39,301 nt of DNA, from the NCBI GenBank assembly GCA_021464525.1, contig JADRCO010000282.1, positions 1 to 39,301 on the forward strand, in the 5' to 3' direction. This DNA is from Rhizophagus sp. LPA8_4_AMF (taxonomy: Eukaryota > Glomeromycota > Glomeromycetes > Glomerales > Glomeraceae). The position numbers were made by a program, and so were the translations under genes. How positions within the stretch are numbered: the first letter of the stretch is position 1; every line of letters starts with the position of its first letter. Shown here in pieces: positions 1-11,479 of this stretch. The notes beneath the pieces were generated by a model, which saw nothing but the letters and a program-made list of their open reading frames with translations, was not told the DNA's origin and made no database searches.

Positions 1-53
1 TAGGATTTCGCGCTTTCACCGCGACGGCCGGGGTTCGATTCCCCGATGCGGAA
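1..53 (+). tRNA. tRNA-Glu (anticodon TTC), 5' end cut off by the window
   Basis: Only the 3' two thirds is present. The anticodon stem is TCGCG/CGCGA (8-12 with 20-24) around the 7-nt loop CTTTCAC (13-19), which places anticodon TTC at 15-17 and so decodes GAA/Glu. The T arm is CGGGG-TTCGATT-CCCCG (29-45), with the TTCGA B-box core. The 3' acceptor strand ATGCGGA (46-52) is followed by discriminator A (53); its 5' partner lies before the window. CCA is not encoded, as expected in a eukaryote. No intron is visible in the part seen. Confidence 0.93.
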
Positions 54-1689
54 AAATGGTAATGAATTATTAAGAAATAGATTTTTTTTTTTTCTTTATT
101 GCATCACAAAACTATGAATATATGTAACGTAACATATATCACGTGTAATTCGAAGGCATTGGAAAACAATCCTTAATTTTAAAAAAACTTTTGTAGTATC
201 TTTGTAATCATTATTGAAATTTATTTACTCTGTGAAATAAATTTTTTTAAAAAACAATTTGTTTACATTCAATCCCTTTTTTTTAAAAAAATAAAACCTG
301 GTATGTATAACAAACATTCATGACAAGAAAAATCACCCTATCAAATAAAAAAAAAATGAAAGAAAGTATTAACAATGTTTTTGATTTATATTATTTAACC
401 GCTGTTTGTAAGGAGAAAAGGAGAAAAGTAAAATGAAAAATAGAATTAAATTTAGAAATTCTTTATTTTATAATAAGTAATGAATATAATAATAAATCAT
501 TGAAAGAAAATTATTCCATTGGAAATTATTTTTATTCCTGATTATAAAACGCCATAACCGAATTTGGATTTGAAGTAAAATGGATATATAATCCTGCGCC
601 TGCGGAGAACGAATTCAATCACGTTTGAAAGAGATTTTTTGTTTTAATATATATAAATATATTTAAGTTTGAATGTAACCGTTAATTTATGCTGTGATGT
701 TTTACAATCGGAACTATTGATTATTATTTGCATAATAAAAATTAATTATTATTTATAATAATCACCGAATCAGTTCTTTACTAGGATTTCAAGGGAATTT
801 ATTTAGAAAAAGCTCAATGTAATTCGAAGGAAGGTGATTAATTAATCATACTAAATTTAGTCAAATATTGATCAACGGTTACGATATTACGATAGTTACA
901 CGCGCGTTTTTATTCCAGAGATTTTCGACAATAGTAGGCACGTGGCTTAATTGAATCTCCCGCGCAAAAAATTCCCTTTGTTAAGTTACTTTTTTATAAT
1001 AAGTTATTTACAAGTTAAAATTCCCGCGTGATTTTTTCATTATGACACATTTTCTATCACGATTAATAACCGACTAAGAATTTTATGACTCCGTTTTGGA
1101 TAATATTCAAAGTAAACAAAGCGAATTTATGATCTACAATGCTTGGAATGTGATTGATTTTATTGATTTTTAATGCATTCGGATGCCACGTTGTGACTTT
1201 TATTTAAAGAAGCATATTTAATAAATAAGAAACTTCAAAGAATGATAAAAAATTTGAGGGTCCAAGTGACACGAATTTCAGGTTTATTTTCTACAATTGA
1301 ACAATTGAACAATTGAACAAACTCGGATTGATTATTTATGTACTACGCCTCTCTCTTTAAGTAACTTATACGCATAATAATTATTATTTGATTTTCTTTT
1401 TTATTTTCAATTAGAAAGAAAAAAATTAAACTACTCTTACATATTACGTAAAATTATCGAATTTTCTTGGCGAAATATGGCATCATCTCCTTTGAAAAAT
1501 ATTTTTAGGAAATTTCTAGTCCATGTGGTTTTTAAATCAAAATATAATATAAATATCTTTTGAAATTTTTCTGATTTTTGAATTGAGAAATGTCTAAAGA
1601 TTTTTTATTAAGTCAAAGATTTTAAATCGAGAAACAAATTTTTTATTAAATTTTTTTTTATTTTTATTTGTTAAATTAGCGATTCCTTA
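54..1689. other. Intergenic spacer, AT-rich, no gene seen
   Basis: No convincing coding stretch on either strand. Visible details: a CACGTG at 140-145 and another at 939-944; TATGTAACGTAACA at 121-134, which recurs at 20541-20554; GTTACACG at 895-902 (the reverse of CGTGTAAC, seen in other spacers); and three to four tandem copies of the 8-mer ACAATTGA around 1296-1320. The last few hundred bases are the presumed promoter and 5' UTR of the HMG gene. Confidence 0.6.
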
Positions 1690-2409
1690 ATGTCTTCTCA
1701 AAGTGATACTTCTTCAACTATCACTAAAAATGGGATACTCGAACTCTTGAATAACGTCCCATTTCCTCCAGTACATCTGAATTTAAATCAAATTCTGAAA
1801 ACTAAACCGCATCGTCGAAAATCTAAAGATACTGACATACAAAAACGTACCATTAATTCTTTCTTGTTATATCGTAAAGAATGTATTGAATATCTCAAAA
1901 CTCAAAACATTGATAACATGAGTAATTTAAAACAAAAAGAATTGTCACAATCAATTGCAAATTCTTGGAGTGGTCAGTCCAAGCGCGTTAAAGACTATTA
2001 TAAAAATCTCGCCGATGAAGCAAAAAAGCTTCATAAGATAATCTCTCCGCAAATTCAAATACGTTTATATAACCCTAATAGTAACAAATCTAGTAGCGGC
2101 GAAGAGAACAAAGATGATCTTATTCAGACTGACAGCGAAGATTCTCCGCGAAACATTAATGACGATAATTTCGCTTCGAATGAAATTGACCCTATTATTG
2201 AAAATCATAATTTTGATGATTCTGATACCGATTGGTTTGTTATACTTTCGGATATCAATAACTATAACGACTATAACGTCAACTCTTTTGCTCCGTTAGT
2301 TGATGATTCATCATCATTCCAAAATCAATTATGTGATTTTTACAATTCGCATTTAACTTATAATCAAAATTTATATTTTTATCATTTATGCAAACTTTGC
2401 TTTCAATAA
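1690..2409 (+). CDS. MATA-HMG-box DNA-binding protein, 239 aa, single exon
   Basis: Predicted nuclear sequence-specific DNA-binding protein of the MATA_HMG/Sex-M type. The HMG box spans about residues 45-120. It opens with a basic stretch (KPHRRKSK), then helix 1 around INSFLLYRKECIEYLK, helix 2 with LSQSIANSW, and helix 3 with VKDYYKNLADEAKKLH. These are the positions where fungal mating-type HMG boxes carry their conserved aromatic and basic residues. After the box comes an acidic Ser/Asn/Asp-rich tail (about 130-239) with no other domain. The gene is intronless, unlike nearly all its neighbours. It stands alone, 1.6 kb from the tRNA and tail-to-tail with BUD6. Rhizophagus genomes carry dozens of MATA_HMG genes, so a direct mating-type role cannot be assumed. 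An overlapping short + frame inside it is a shadow. Confidence 0.88.
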   Translation: MSSQSDTSSTITKNGILELLNNVPFPPVHLNLNQILKTKPHRRKSKDTDIQKRTINSFLLYRKECIEYLKTQNIDNMSNLKQKELSQSIANSWSGQSKRVKDYYKNLADEAKKLHKIISPQIQIRLYNPNSNKSSSGEENKDDLIQTDSEDSPRNINDDNFASNEIDPIIENHNFDDSDTDWFVILSDINNYNDYNVNSFAPLVDDSSSFQNQLCDFYNSHLTYNQNLYFYHLCKLCFQ

Positions 2410-2589
2410 TATTATGACTACAAACGATTTTTTCTTTAAATTTAGGGGATATTAAGAAAATTTTGAATTAAGCTATTTTTTCTTTTATGCACATATGTAT
2501 ATTAAGTATATGCTTTTTAAGGTTAATGGTAATGTCATCAAAATTATAAATTCATTATAGTTAAGCAATAATTCATTTAATTCGTATTT

Positions 2590-2630
2590 ATAACTATATC
2601 TATATATATATATATATATATAATTACAAT
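2590..2630. repeat. (TA)n microsatellite
   Basis: A run of alternating T and A in the 275-bp spacer between the convergent HMG and BUD6 genes. It is simple sequence with no other structure seen. Confidence 0.8.
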
Positions 2631-2684
2631 AAATAAGACTATGTACTTTAATATATAACTTTCGTTCAAAATAAATAAATTAAA

Positions 2685-5530
2685 TTATGCGTTATTATCT
2701 TCAGTAACAGTATTTTCTGCCGCTTTGAATAATTGTTTCAAAGTTTCTTCATTTTTCTTTTGTCTTAATCTTTCTGCCTCTTCAGCTCCACCAGTCTTTT
2801 TTAACTTATTTTGAGCAACAAAACTTGTTAACTCTAATTCAAATTCATCAATACGACTTGCTAAATCACGTTCTCGTTGTTTTTCCGCCATTTCTAAAGC
2901 CTTTAACCTTCTCTCATGATCAGGCGAAATTCCACGAACTTCTTCAAGAACAGTTTTTAACCCTTCAAATCCTTCCTCTTTTTGTTTAACAATAAATTCC
3001 TTTGGTTTGGAATTAGATTGTAATTGTACAACTTTCATGATATGTTCAAACACTTCCGTTAATTTTTTATTATCATCGTCCAAATCTTCTAAAAGCTCTT
3101 CTTGATGATTCAAAAATTTTTGTTCATCAACAATCATTTGTAGTTCTTCCTCCCACCTTTTCTTCCACATTGGTTTAGCAGTTTTCACATATTCATGTAA
3201 AGACGCAAGTTCTTCAGCAACAGCGGCTGATTCTTTCTCGACATATTGAACTGTTGTTTCTCGTGGTTTACTCCTTCTAGCAGTAACATCAGCTTTAAGC
3301 TCATCAATAATATCCTGTAATTCATCTACTTTGGTAACTAAATTCTTTGTACGTGTGTCCAATTTAGCTTTACCGGCATCAATAAATGTTCTTGCTGATC
3401 CAATTTTTGTTAATGAAACATTTTTAACCGTAGTCGTCTGTGTCATCAAACCTTCAATCATTTTTTTTGTATCTGATTGAAATTCATTGTAGAATTGTCG
3501 CATTACCCCCAAATCCCTTCGAAGATTTTGAACTTCATCAAATTGTCCTCTAAGATCACTAGCAAATTTCATAATAAGAGAATCTTTCTTTTCTTGTTCA
3601 ATTTTCTCATCATTTTCTTTTTTACTTTTCACATTAGTAAGAACCATTCTTGCCAAATCTCTGAATTGACTTTCGCTATGTTTCGGATGTGTGGGAGTAG
3701 TGGGTGTTGTGGAATTAACCAAACTTCCACGACGCAAAAATTCAGCATTTTCTGAAAATGATTTTTTAATTTCACGAATTTCCTTCGATAAATTAGCGAT
3801 ACTTTGATCGAAATGTTTCTTAACTTGATCAAGAGCTAAATGAATTATTATAACCACACTAATTAACAAACTTTTCTTTTTTCATTTGGCAATAAAAAAA
3901 AAATTCTTCAATACCTTCAATGTTCAAAGCTAAAACCGAATTATTTATGACTTCCGAAAGATCTTCTAATTCATAAAGTACTCCCGTATATGGATCCTTT
4001 ATATATATATTAGGGAAATCGTCCATGCCAGGATTATATTGAAATTTCTCAATAAATAACATTCTTAAAGCTGAAATACTTATATCTCCGTCATATTCAA
4101 CTTTCTTGGCATCTTTATTCAGCTGTAAAAATAATGTAAGACTCCTCTGTTGTGATTCTAGATTAACAATATTATTGAATCAAATTAGTGTTTCCATCAG
4201 AAATAAACATTAAGTATTGGTCTAATTAATACCTTCAATATTGATTGTCGGAACTTCTACATTAAGATTCTCTTCTGTAGGCATCTTTTCTTCTTGTGTT
4301 TCAGATATTGGTGTCTCTGGTTGTGGGCTAACAGTATTATTTTCATCTTCTGGTTCCTCATGACCATAATCTTTAGTTGGTTCAGGAGCTGTTGGTTCAG
4401 GTGCTGTTGGTTCAGGTGATGGTGGTTTTAAAGTTTCTTGGTTACGTAAATTTGACCTTGCTCTTGTATGACCGCCTCTTTGCATTGTATAAGCAGAAAA
4501 TCTTTTAGAGGCACGCCGTTCAAGATTGTCACTATATTTCAATGCATCCATAGGATCTGATGATTGACTACCACCCGCATTAATACGTGAAGGTGAGCTA
4601 GCATTTCTTTTAACATTGGATGATGGTGTCAAACTTTGTTGAGTTACCAATCTTGGACTTGTTGAATTCGACTTGGCTGAAATAGATCTTGTCATGTTTT
4701 GTGGTGCAGGCATAGAAATCTGTGGTGATTGATCATAACCGCCATGTAATTGGCGATAAGCAGCTTGTTTTGCCTTTAGTCCTTGTAATAAATTTACTAT
4801 AATATCCCTTATTTTAGGAAGGTTAGCTTCTAAAGCAGCTACGGAAGCTTCTTCACTTAAAGCTTTTTCTAGGCAAACTCTTAAATCCTGCGGAATGTTA
4901 GCTAAATCACTACAAAAGAATAATCACTTTTTAGTGTTTAACGTCATAGATAATAACATCTGATTTGGAAATTATAAGTAAAATTTTCTAACCTCATATC
5001 AATACCTGACTGTCTAAATATATGGACAACGGTATTTAATTCGTTACCAAGTTTCACATAAATATCAGAAACATCTTTATCAGTCATACGCCTCTTAGAC
5101 CAACTAGTTAAACCTTCTAACAACAATTTAGTTGTGACTAGAAGTTGAGTCACTATACTCTCTATCGAACTCATCTATATAAAGATAAATTTTAATTGAC
5201 AGATCTTTGACAATTAACATGTAGAAAATAATATATTGTTTTTAATGTTTATTTTAAAGTGTAGTGGGCTGAGCTTTATGAAGTTTCAATAGCAAAGTAC
5301 CTTATTATCTTAATTTAGAAAAAAGAAATTTTTTTTTAACTTACTGGAGAATTTCCAGCGCTTCTTCTTTGGGGAGTTGGAGGTGGTGAAAGTTCTTTCT
5401 CTCGTCCTGGTGTCGGTGAAGAGGATGGTCTTCGTTGAGGAGAAATAGTAATTGGTGGGTTAGTAGACGCTTGAGTGATTCGAGTATTTGGTTGGGGAAA
5501 AGGCACCTGAGGTATATTAGGATGGGCCAT
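2685..5530 (-). CDS. BUD6: Bud6/Aip3, actin- and formin-interacting polarity factor, 812 aa, 5 exons
   Basis: Exons, in coding order: 5530-5345, 5174-4993, 4909-4233, 4157-3915, 3835-2685. All introns are GT-AG and phases close to 2439 nt. Bud6 binds formins at growth sites and helps load actin monomers for cable nucleation. Exon 1 (1-62) is Pro/Ser-rich. Then comes the conserved N-terminal AIP3 segment, starting SIESIVTQLL and containing VSDIYVKLGNELN and DLANIPQDLR, to about residue 190. A low-complexity linker follows, with a triple PEPTA repeat. The C-terminal AIP3 core starts near 349 (TLFLQLNKDAKKVEYD, LFIEKFQYNPG, YELEDLSEV) and continues as a long coiled coil to the end. The start is the first ATG after a clear promoter gap. 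Divergent from profilin, 372 bp away. Length is close to yeast Bud6 (about 790 aa). Confidence 0.9.
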
Positions 5531-5902
5531 TTTTACTTTCGAATGTGTTTTTCGAAAAAAATTTTCAACAAAAAAATTTTTGAAAGTAAAATCACGTGAT
5601 CTACAATTTCGGGATGTTGATGTACAAACATCTGATAATTATCAAAAAAGCTTAAACAATTTATATACTTCTTCGTAGCTATAACATATATTATAATCAC
5701 ATGATAAACTATACACCAGTTGTTTATAGATATTTAGTATATTATACCTTATTATACATGTTACAAGGATATAACTAGTAATCTATAATGCACAGCACAT
5801 TGGCGCAGAAATCATTATATAATCTTACTCCTTGCTTTTTTTCTACGAAAAATTACAAAAATTTATTTTAGGTACAAATTTATTCATCTTTGAAATCGAA
5901 AT
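5531..5902. promoter_or_regulatory. Divergent promoter region shared by BUD6 and profilin
   Basis: Both start codons face away from this 372-bp gap. It contains the 10-bp palindrome ATCACGTGAT (5591-5600, an E-box-like CACGTG 63 bp before the BUD6 start). It also contains ATGCACAGCA (5788-5797), about 106 bp before the profilin start; this 10-mer recurs in two other spacers. A TATATAATC-like stretch lies near 5816. The promoter role is inferred from gene layout. Confidence 0.5.
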
Positions 5903-6625
5903 ATGTCGTGGCAAGCCTACGTAGATAACCAACTTCTTGCAACCGGCAAAATTGCTCAAGCTGCTATTTATGGTCATAATGGTTCTTTGTGGGCCACTTC
6001 ACCTGGTTTCAGCGTAAGTATTCGTTCTTTAGAGTATCTGATTTGACGCGAAAACATTTGTTTTTAAATAAAATAAGTGAGCCAGAAAAAAAATTTTTTT
6101 TTTTTACTTTTATCTATAACTTGTAGTCTTTACTTGAAATTAAATTTTTAATATGTACTAACGTTTTATATTATTTTCTTTGATGTAAAAAATTCAATAG
6201 CTGAGTCCTGAAGAAATTACAACTCTTGTTGGTGCTTTTGATAATGCAGAAAAAATTCAAGCTAATGGATTATACGCCAACGGTGTTAAATATTTTGCCC
6301 TCAGTCATGACGACCAAAATATCCATGGTAAAAAGGTAATTTTGAAATTTATTTGAATCTCCTTTTGATGATGATGATAGATTTCTAATTGAATCGGGTT
6401 ATAGGGAGTTGAAGGGGTTGTTGCTGAAAAAACAACACAAGCCGTAATTATCGGCGTTTATAAGGAAGGTACTATGCCTGGCGAAGCTAACAAAGTCGTT
6501 GGAGCCTTGGGTGATTATTTGAGGGGTCTGAGTTACGTAAGTATAACTTTATAAATTTGAAATTTAAAACTTTGTATAATTGATAATAATACTAACAAAA
6601 AATTTAATTACTGTTATTTTAGTAA
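5903..6625 (+). CDS. PFY1: Profilin, 126 aa, 4 exons (last coding exon is only the stop codon)
   Basis: Exons: 5903-6013, 6201-6335, 6405-6536, 6623-6625. Profilin binds G-actin, promotes nucleotide exchange, and carries actin to polyproline tracts of formins and WASP. The protein starts MSWQAYVDNQL, the classic profilin N-terminal helix. It has SLWATSPGF, the aromatic poly-Pro/actin-facing motif, and VVAEKTTQAVIIGVY and GDYLRGLSY at the C-terminus. Length 126 is typical for fungi. The third intron (6537-6622) interrupts just after the last Tyr codon, so exon 4 contributes only TAA. If this intron were kept, translation would add VSITL before a TAA. The neighbour BUD6, divergent from it, also acts with formins. 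Confidence 0.95.
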
Positions 6626-6836
6626 AAGTGGATTGGTTTCTTTTCTTTTATATCATATTATTTATTATTGATTATAATATAAATTTAACTGTATAAACAA
6701 CTAAAAAACATTATTATATTTATATCCATGTAAAATGGAAAAAAATTTACGTGCCAAAATGGATCTTGGATATTTTTTTTTTTTTTTTTGAATAGGGCGG
6801 CATACCTATAAACATTCAGTTGATGTATTTTGGATC

Positions 6837-6842
6837 AATAAA
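6837..6842 (+). terminator. AATAAA polyadenylation signal of profilin
   Basis: A canonical AATAAA about 210 bp after the profilin stop, before the convergent ETT1-like gene. Several other A/T-rich candidates exist, so this assignment is tentative. Confidence 0.4.
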
Positions 6843-6952
6843 GTTATTTAACTCGTAAAAATTACTGAGCATTAATTGTTATAAATATTTTGTTCACTAT
6901 TCATTTTATTAATTTTATTAGTCAGAAAAGAACATTTGCATAAATAAATTTT

Positions 6953-8709
6953 TCATTCATCCTCCTCCTCATCATCCTCCTCATCCTCCTCATCCTCCTC
7001 TAAATCCTCATTACCGTTGTTGCTATCAAAGACACCAAGTGTTACTAATTGATCTCTCAAATTTTCATTATCTGTAATGATAAAAAACTGTTGAGATAAA
7101 AAATCTTTTAATCAAATTTGCTATTTCAATAAAGAAGATACCTGGAAAAAGCTTATAGGCTTCTTTCAAACATTCAAGACCTTTATCATACGCTTCTATA
7201 ATTTGTTCTTCGTCACTTTCGATAGTAGTCTTCAATATATATGCTTGTCCAAGCTAAAAAAAAATTTTTCAGTAATTGCACATTCTCAAGCGCAAAATAG
7301 AAGATATTAAAATTATAAATATTAACAATTTCTGTGAATCTATCCTTTTCAAGAGAGTCGATATAGGCTTTCAATAACTTTTCTATCGCACTATTGAGAA
7401 GCAACTAAAATTTTTTTTTTTTTTTTTCATAATAAAATTACTTTTAATTGTATTAACTAAAACATATATGAATAACATCATTTTATTCCGTACCTTAGAT
7501 TCTCTTACGTAGTCATTACTATCTTGGTTTGTTTTTAATTTGGCAAGATAATATAAACAACTTCCCCAAATTCCTTGTGCGAAATTATTTTGATCTAATT
7601 TTTTACTATCCAATTCATAACAAGTCTGAAGATAATTTATTGCTTGACTCAATATTTTTTGCGTATAATCTACAAGAATAAAATAAATTATACTAAGTTT
7701 AATAAAACCACCAATTAACATCATAATAAATTAAAGTTTAATTGACCGTTAAACTTTGAATGACTAATTGATAATGCATATTCTTTAAGATCTTTAGCTA
7801 CAAGAATTGATTCGGTCATGTATTTATCCTTATCTTTAGATTTAAGTATAGAAAGACCCTATCGTATTATTAATAAGGATATTCATTAGGTTAATAAAAT
7901 AAACTAATATAATTTGATATTTTACCTTATCAAGTGCATCCATTGCTAAGTTATAAGAATTCTGCTCTGTTATTGATGATTCTTTCTCCTCCTTTTCTTC
8001 CTCCTCCTCCTCCTCCTCCTCCTCCTCAGATAAATCGCTTTGTTGAGTCATCTCTCTTTCAATTTTCACCTAAAATAAAAAAAAGTCATGTTGATAAAAG
8101 CTAAAAAAATTTAATAATATAATTATATAAAAATAAGATGATTTCTTTACAAACCAAGGAAATTCGTGCTCTCCCTAATCCTATCCAAGCATCATAATAG
8201 CACACGTCTTCAACGACTATTTGCTTAAATATTTCCACCCCCTTACGTATGTACTCGGCAAATGGCAAATAAATGCCAAAAGCAACACAGCATGTTGCAT
8301 ATTGACATCTTGTTTGCTTAGTAGCAACTTTTGAGCGCGTTTCTTCTTTTTCCTTGCCTTTTACAGTTTCCTCCTTTGACTCCAATTCTTTTTCCTCTTT
8401 TTTTAACAACTTGTCAAACCCCTCAAGTGCCATGTCAAATAAACGTTTAGCGACACCACCACCGTGTTCTTGTGACGATTCTTTATAGGACTCTTCTAAA
8501 GCCAACTGAAGTAGTTTAACTGGGGAAAGTTCAATTTCTCCTTGGCCGTCTTCGGTAGTGAAAACAATTTCTATTTCACTTACATCGCAGCCTGTGCAAG
8601 TGGAGTCGTCACAGGTTGGTGCGTGATTCGAAGACGAAAGCTTTATTTTTTTGGAATTTTGACTTGGCGGTGAGCCAAGTTTTTTATAACTCCGTTTATT
8701 CTTTGACAT
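6953..8709 (-). CDS. ETT1: ETT1/Nro1-family helical (TPR-like) protein, 431 aa, 7 exons
   Basis: Exons in coding order: 8709-8155, 8069-7926, 7858-7747, 7669-7494, 7404-7327, 7253-7142, 7071-6953; phases close to 1296 nt. The family (Ett1 in S. cerevisiae, Nro1 in S. pombe) is nuclear; it helps translation termination and regulates the prolyl hydroxylase Ofd1. The layout fits: a basic, Ser-rich N-terminus (about 1-45) with KRSYKKLG and SKKIKLSS, then repeated helical pairs such as AIEKLLKAYIDSLEKD and LGQAYILKTTIES followed by CLKEAYKLFPDNENL. Length is close to yeast Ett1 (412 aa). A poly-Glu run lies near residues 195-210 (a CTC microsatellite on the + strand), and the C-terminus is an acidic Glu/Asp tail. 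The intron after exon 3 uses a weak donor (GTCAAT). Any TPR protein would be the alternative call, so the family name is moderate. Confidence 0.65.
7990..8030. repeat. (CTC)n microsatellite coding for poly-Glu
   Basis: Tandem CTC/TCC triplets within exon 2 of the ETT1-like gene. A related (CTC/ATC) triplet tract at about 6960-7003 encodes its acidic C-terminus. Both are length-variable candidates between strains or nuclei. Confidence 0.8.
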
Positions 8710-9058
8710 TTTTAGGTACTGTGTGAAAAATCTGTGAATCTGGTAATCAGCGTAATTCTAATTATTTATTTCCTTTTTTAGAATTTTACAATTTACGTAA
8801 AAATCAAAATTAAAAAATTGGTAAATCTTGGAGTAATGCACAGCATTTCATGCAAAAAATGCACATAATTAATTTATCATTTATAAGAGCTGCGGATGAT
8901 CGGAAAACCAATCGGAAATGATACAGATATTCTGTATAATGATTGTGCAACTAAAAAATTTATAAATTCTTTCAAATTAAAATACGTAATCCTTAACTCC
9001 ACACGAAAACTCGTGTACCGCTAATTCGTTAGTTTAAATTTTTTACTTCCAAAAGAAA
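8710..9058. promoter_or_regulatory. Divergent promoter region of the ETT1-like and WIPI3 genes
   Basis: The 349 bp lies between two outward-facing start codons. It contains ATGCACAGCA at 8836-8845, the same 10-mer found upstream of profilin and at 31700. A second ATGCACA follows at about 8869. No clear TATA box was assigned. Confidence 0.45.
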
Positions 9059-11049
9059 ATGAATTTATCAAAACCTTCCTCTTCCTCTTCCGCTGCTGAC
9101 GCTCCTGGTTTACTTTATGCTGGCTTTAACCAAGACTTTGGTTGTTTTGCAGCAGGGCTGGATAGTGGGTTCAGAATTTACAATTGTGATCCTTTAAAAG
9201 AAAAAATGCGAAAAGGTAGGACTATTTCAAACTCTATAGAATCCTAATAGATCCTGCATATATTTACTATAAATATTTTTGTTTTTTGCGTTTAATAGAT
9301 TTCGAAGACGGTGGAATATCGATCGTCGAAATGTTATTTCGCTGTAACTATCTTGCGCTTGTAGGCGGAGGGAAAAACCCAAAATATCCACCAAACAAAG
9401 TGATCATATGGGATGATTTGAAAAGTAAAGGAATTGTTGAGTTAGAGTTTCGAAGTGAAGTGAAGAATGTCAAATTGAGGAGGGATAGGTTAGTGTAAAA
9501 ATTAAACTACTTTATTCGATCGATCAATTATAAAATCCGTAATAATGTTTCTTATTTCTATATAACTTTTTCGCTTAGGATCGTCGTTGTTCTTGCCAAC
9601 AAAGTTTTCGTTTATGTTTTCAGTGCTAATCCTCTAAAACTCCATACTTTTGAGACGATCGATAATGATAAAGGTAAGTATAAAGTTTGACACAGATGAC
9701 ATTTATTTCAGAAATTTATCGTCTTTTTCTTTATATGCGATAGGTTTGGTTGCTCTTTCTTCGTCACCAAATCATGCCATATTAGCGTTTCCTGGTCGAC
9801 AAAAGGGTCATATACAAATCGTAGACCTCAATACCTTCCATGCAAGCACGGCTGTTACAAGTAATAATAGCAACACCCTTCCTACACACTCATCGTCAAC
9901 AACTTCCTCATTTCCACATCATAGACATTCTTTTTCATCGTCAAGTCATAATGATCACCAGCTTCCAAATATGGATAGGCGACCAAGTGTGTCCAACACT
10001 GGAAAGATAAAAAATTCTAACTCAATAAATTCAAGTGGGAGCACAACGGTGATGACGACAAATGTCAGTATTATTCCTGCGCATTCTGGAAAATTGAGTT
10101 GTTTATCAGTGAACTCAGATGGAAGTAAATGCGCTAGCGCCAGTGAAAAGGTTTGACTATTTTCGAAATCATGCGAATGATTTTGCGGACTGTCTAATTA
10201 TTTATTCAATATTTATTTAGGGTACACTTATAAGGGTTTTTGATACTTCATCTGGCAAATTATTAAATGAATTACGAAGAGGTGTAGATCGTGCGGAAAT
10301 ATATAGGTTTGTACAATAAGAAACCGGAATTTTGTCAATATATTCGATTCTTTTTCTAACATTTAATTTTAAATTTTTCAGTATCGCGTTTGACCAAAGT
10401 TCTACGCGTCTTTGTGTATCTTCGGACAAAGGCACAGTACACATCTTTAATTTAGATGCTATTTTAGGGAATGGTGCAAGTCATTCTCCTAATAATGGAT
10501 CCTATTATGCAGAAAAAGTAATCAAGTGAGTAGAATAATAATACAATATTTTGACTTATTACTTTTTCTTTTCTTTTCTCTTATCTTTTTCACGATCTTA
10601 ACTAGTTCTTTTTATAGTAATCCAATGTTATCACCATCACCAAGCGGAAATCGTCAGTCAAGGTAAGAATACAAGGAAAAAAATATATTTGATTTTTTAA
10701 ATTGGAACTAAATTATGATATTTTTTTACTTGCGATAGTTTTTCGTTTATGAAAGATTTACTTCCAAAATATTTTTCGTCGGAATGGTCTTTTGCGCATT
10801 TTAAAGTTATAGCGGATTGCCGATGTATTTGTGGATTCGGTCAAGAAGTTAACACCATTATTGGTTAGTAGTTAGCAATTTTTGTTAACCATTGTGTTAC
10901 TGAATGCTTACAAAATATTGAAAATATTGCTATTTCTTTTAGTTATATGTGCAGATGGAAGTTGTTATAAATTTCTCTTTGATCCTCGCAAAGGTGGGGA
11001 ATGTGTGCGAGAACATTATACAAGATTTTTAAAAGACCTGGATGATTAG
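9059..11049 (+). CDS. HSV2: PROPPIN/WIPI3 (Hsv2-type) autophagy WD-repeat protein, 451 aa, 9 exons
   Basis: Exons: 9059-9215, 9299-9488, 9579-9673, 9744-10150, 10221-10306, 10382-10525, 10618-10662, 10739-10863, 10943-11049; phases close to 1356 nt. PROPPINs are seven-bladed propellers that bind PI3P/PI(3,5)P2 and act in autophagosome formation and micronucleophagy. The match is strong to animal WIPI3/WDR45[57 protein letters not shown]. The lipid-binding motif is LRRG (residues 301-304) rather than the FRRG of Atg18. DKGTVHIF and [14 protein letters not shown] follow. An extra Ser/His/Asn-rich loop of about 78 residues (177-254) sits between IVDL and [10 protein letters not shown]. It is absent from animal WIPI3 and explains the greater length. 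Confidence 0.92.
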
Positions 11050-11479
11050 AAAAATAGAACAAAAAACAACAAATTTATTTTGTTGCATAATATTAAATTG
11101 GTTCATTATATTTTATTTAATTATCAAACCTATTAACTATATTGAGATTTTAATGGACATAAAATTACCCTGATAAATTTACGCAATTACCTTGAATTTA
11201 TTTCGTATTTCCTGGATTATTATTTTAATATATAATGGATACGTGAGATTGGATTTTAGTTTTTCACTTTATTTTATGCTTAGCTTATTTATCATTATTT
11301 TTACGAAAAAAAATAATGACTTTTTTTTATTTGTTTATATAATGTATATTTATATATAATGTGTATTTATGTGCATTCTTTTTATAAAAAAAATTATCCA
11401 TCAACTGGATGATAAATTTATTGTTTTTTATTTAAAAGAACATTGCATTTTTCTGAGAATGCATACATAAAAATACTAT
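11050..11479. other. Spacer between convergent WIPI3 and NDK genes
   Basis: 430 bp of very AT-rich DNA between two stop codons. It must hold both 3' ends. No coding signal or clear hairpin was seen. Confidence 0.6.
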
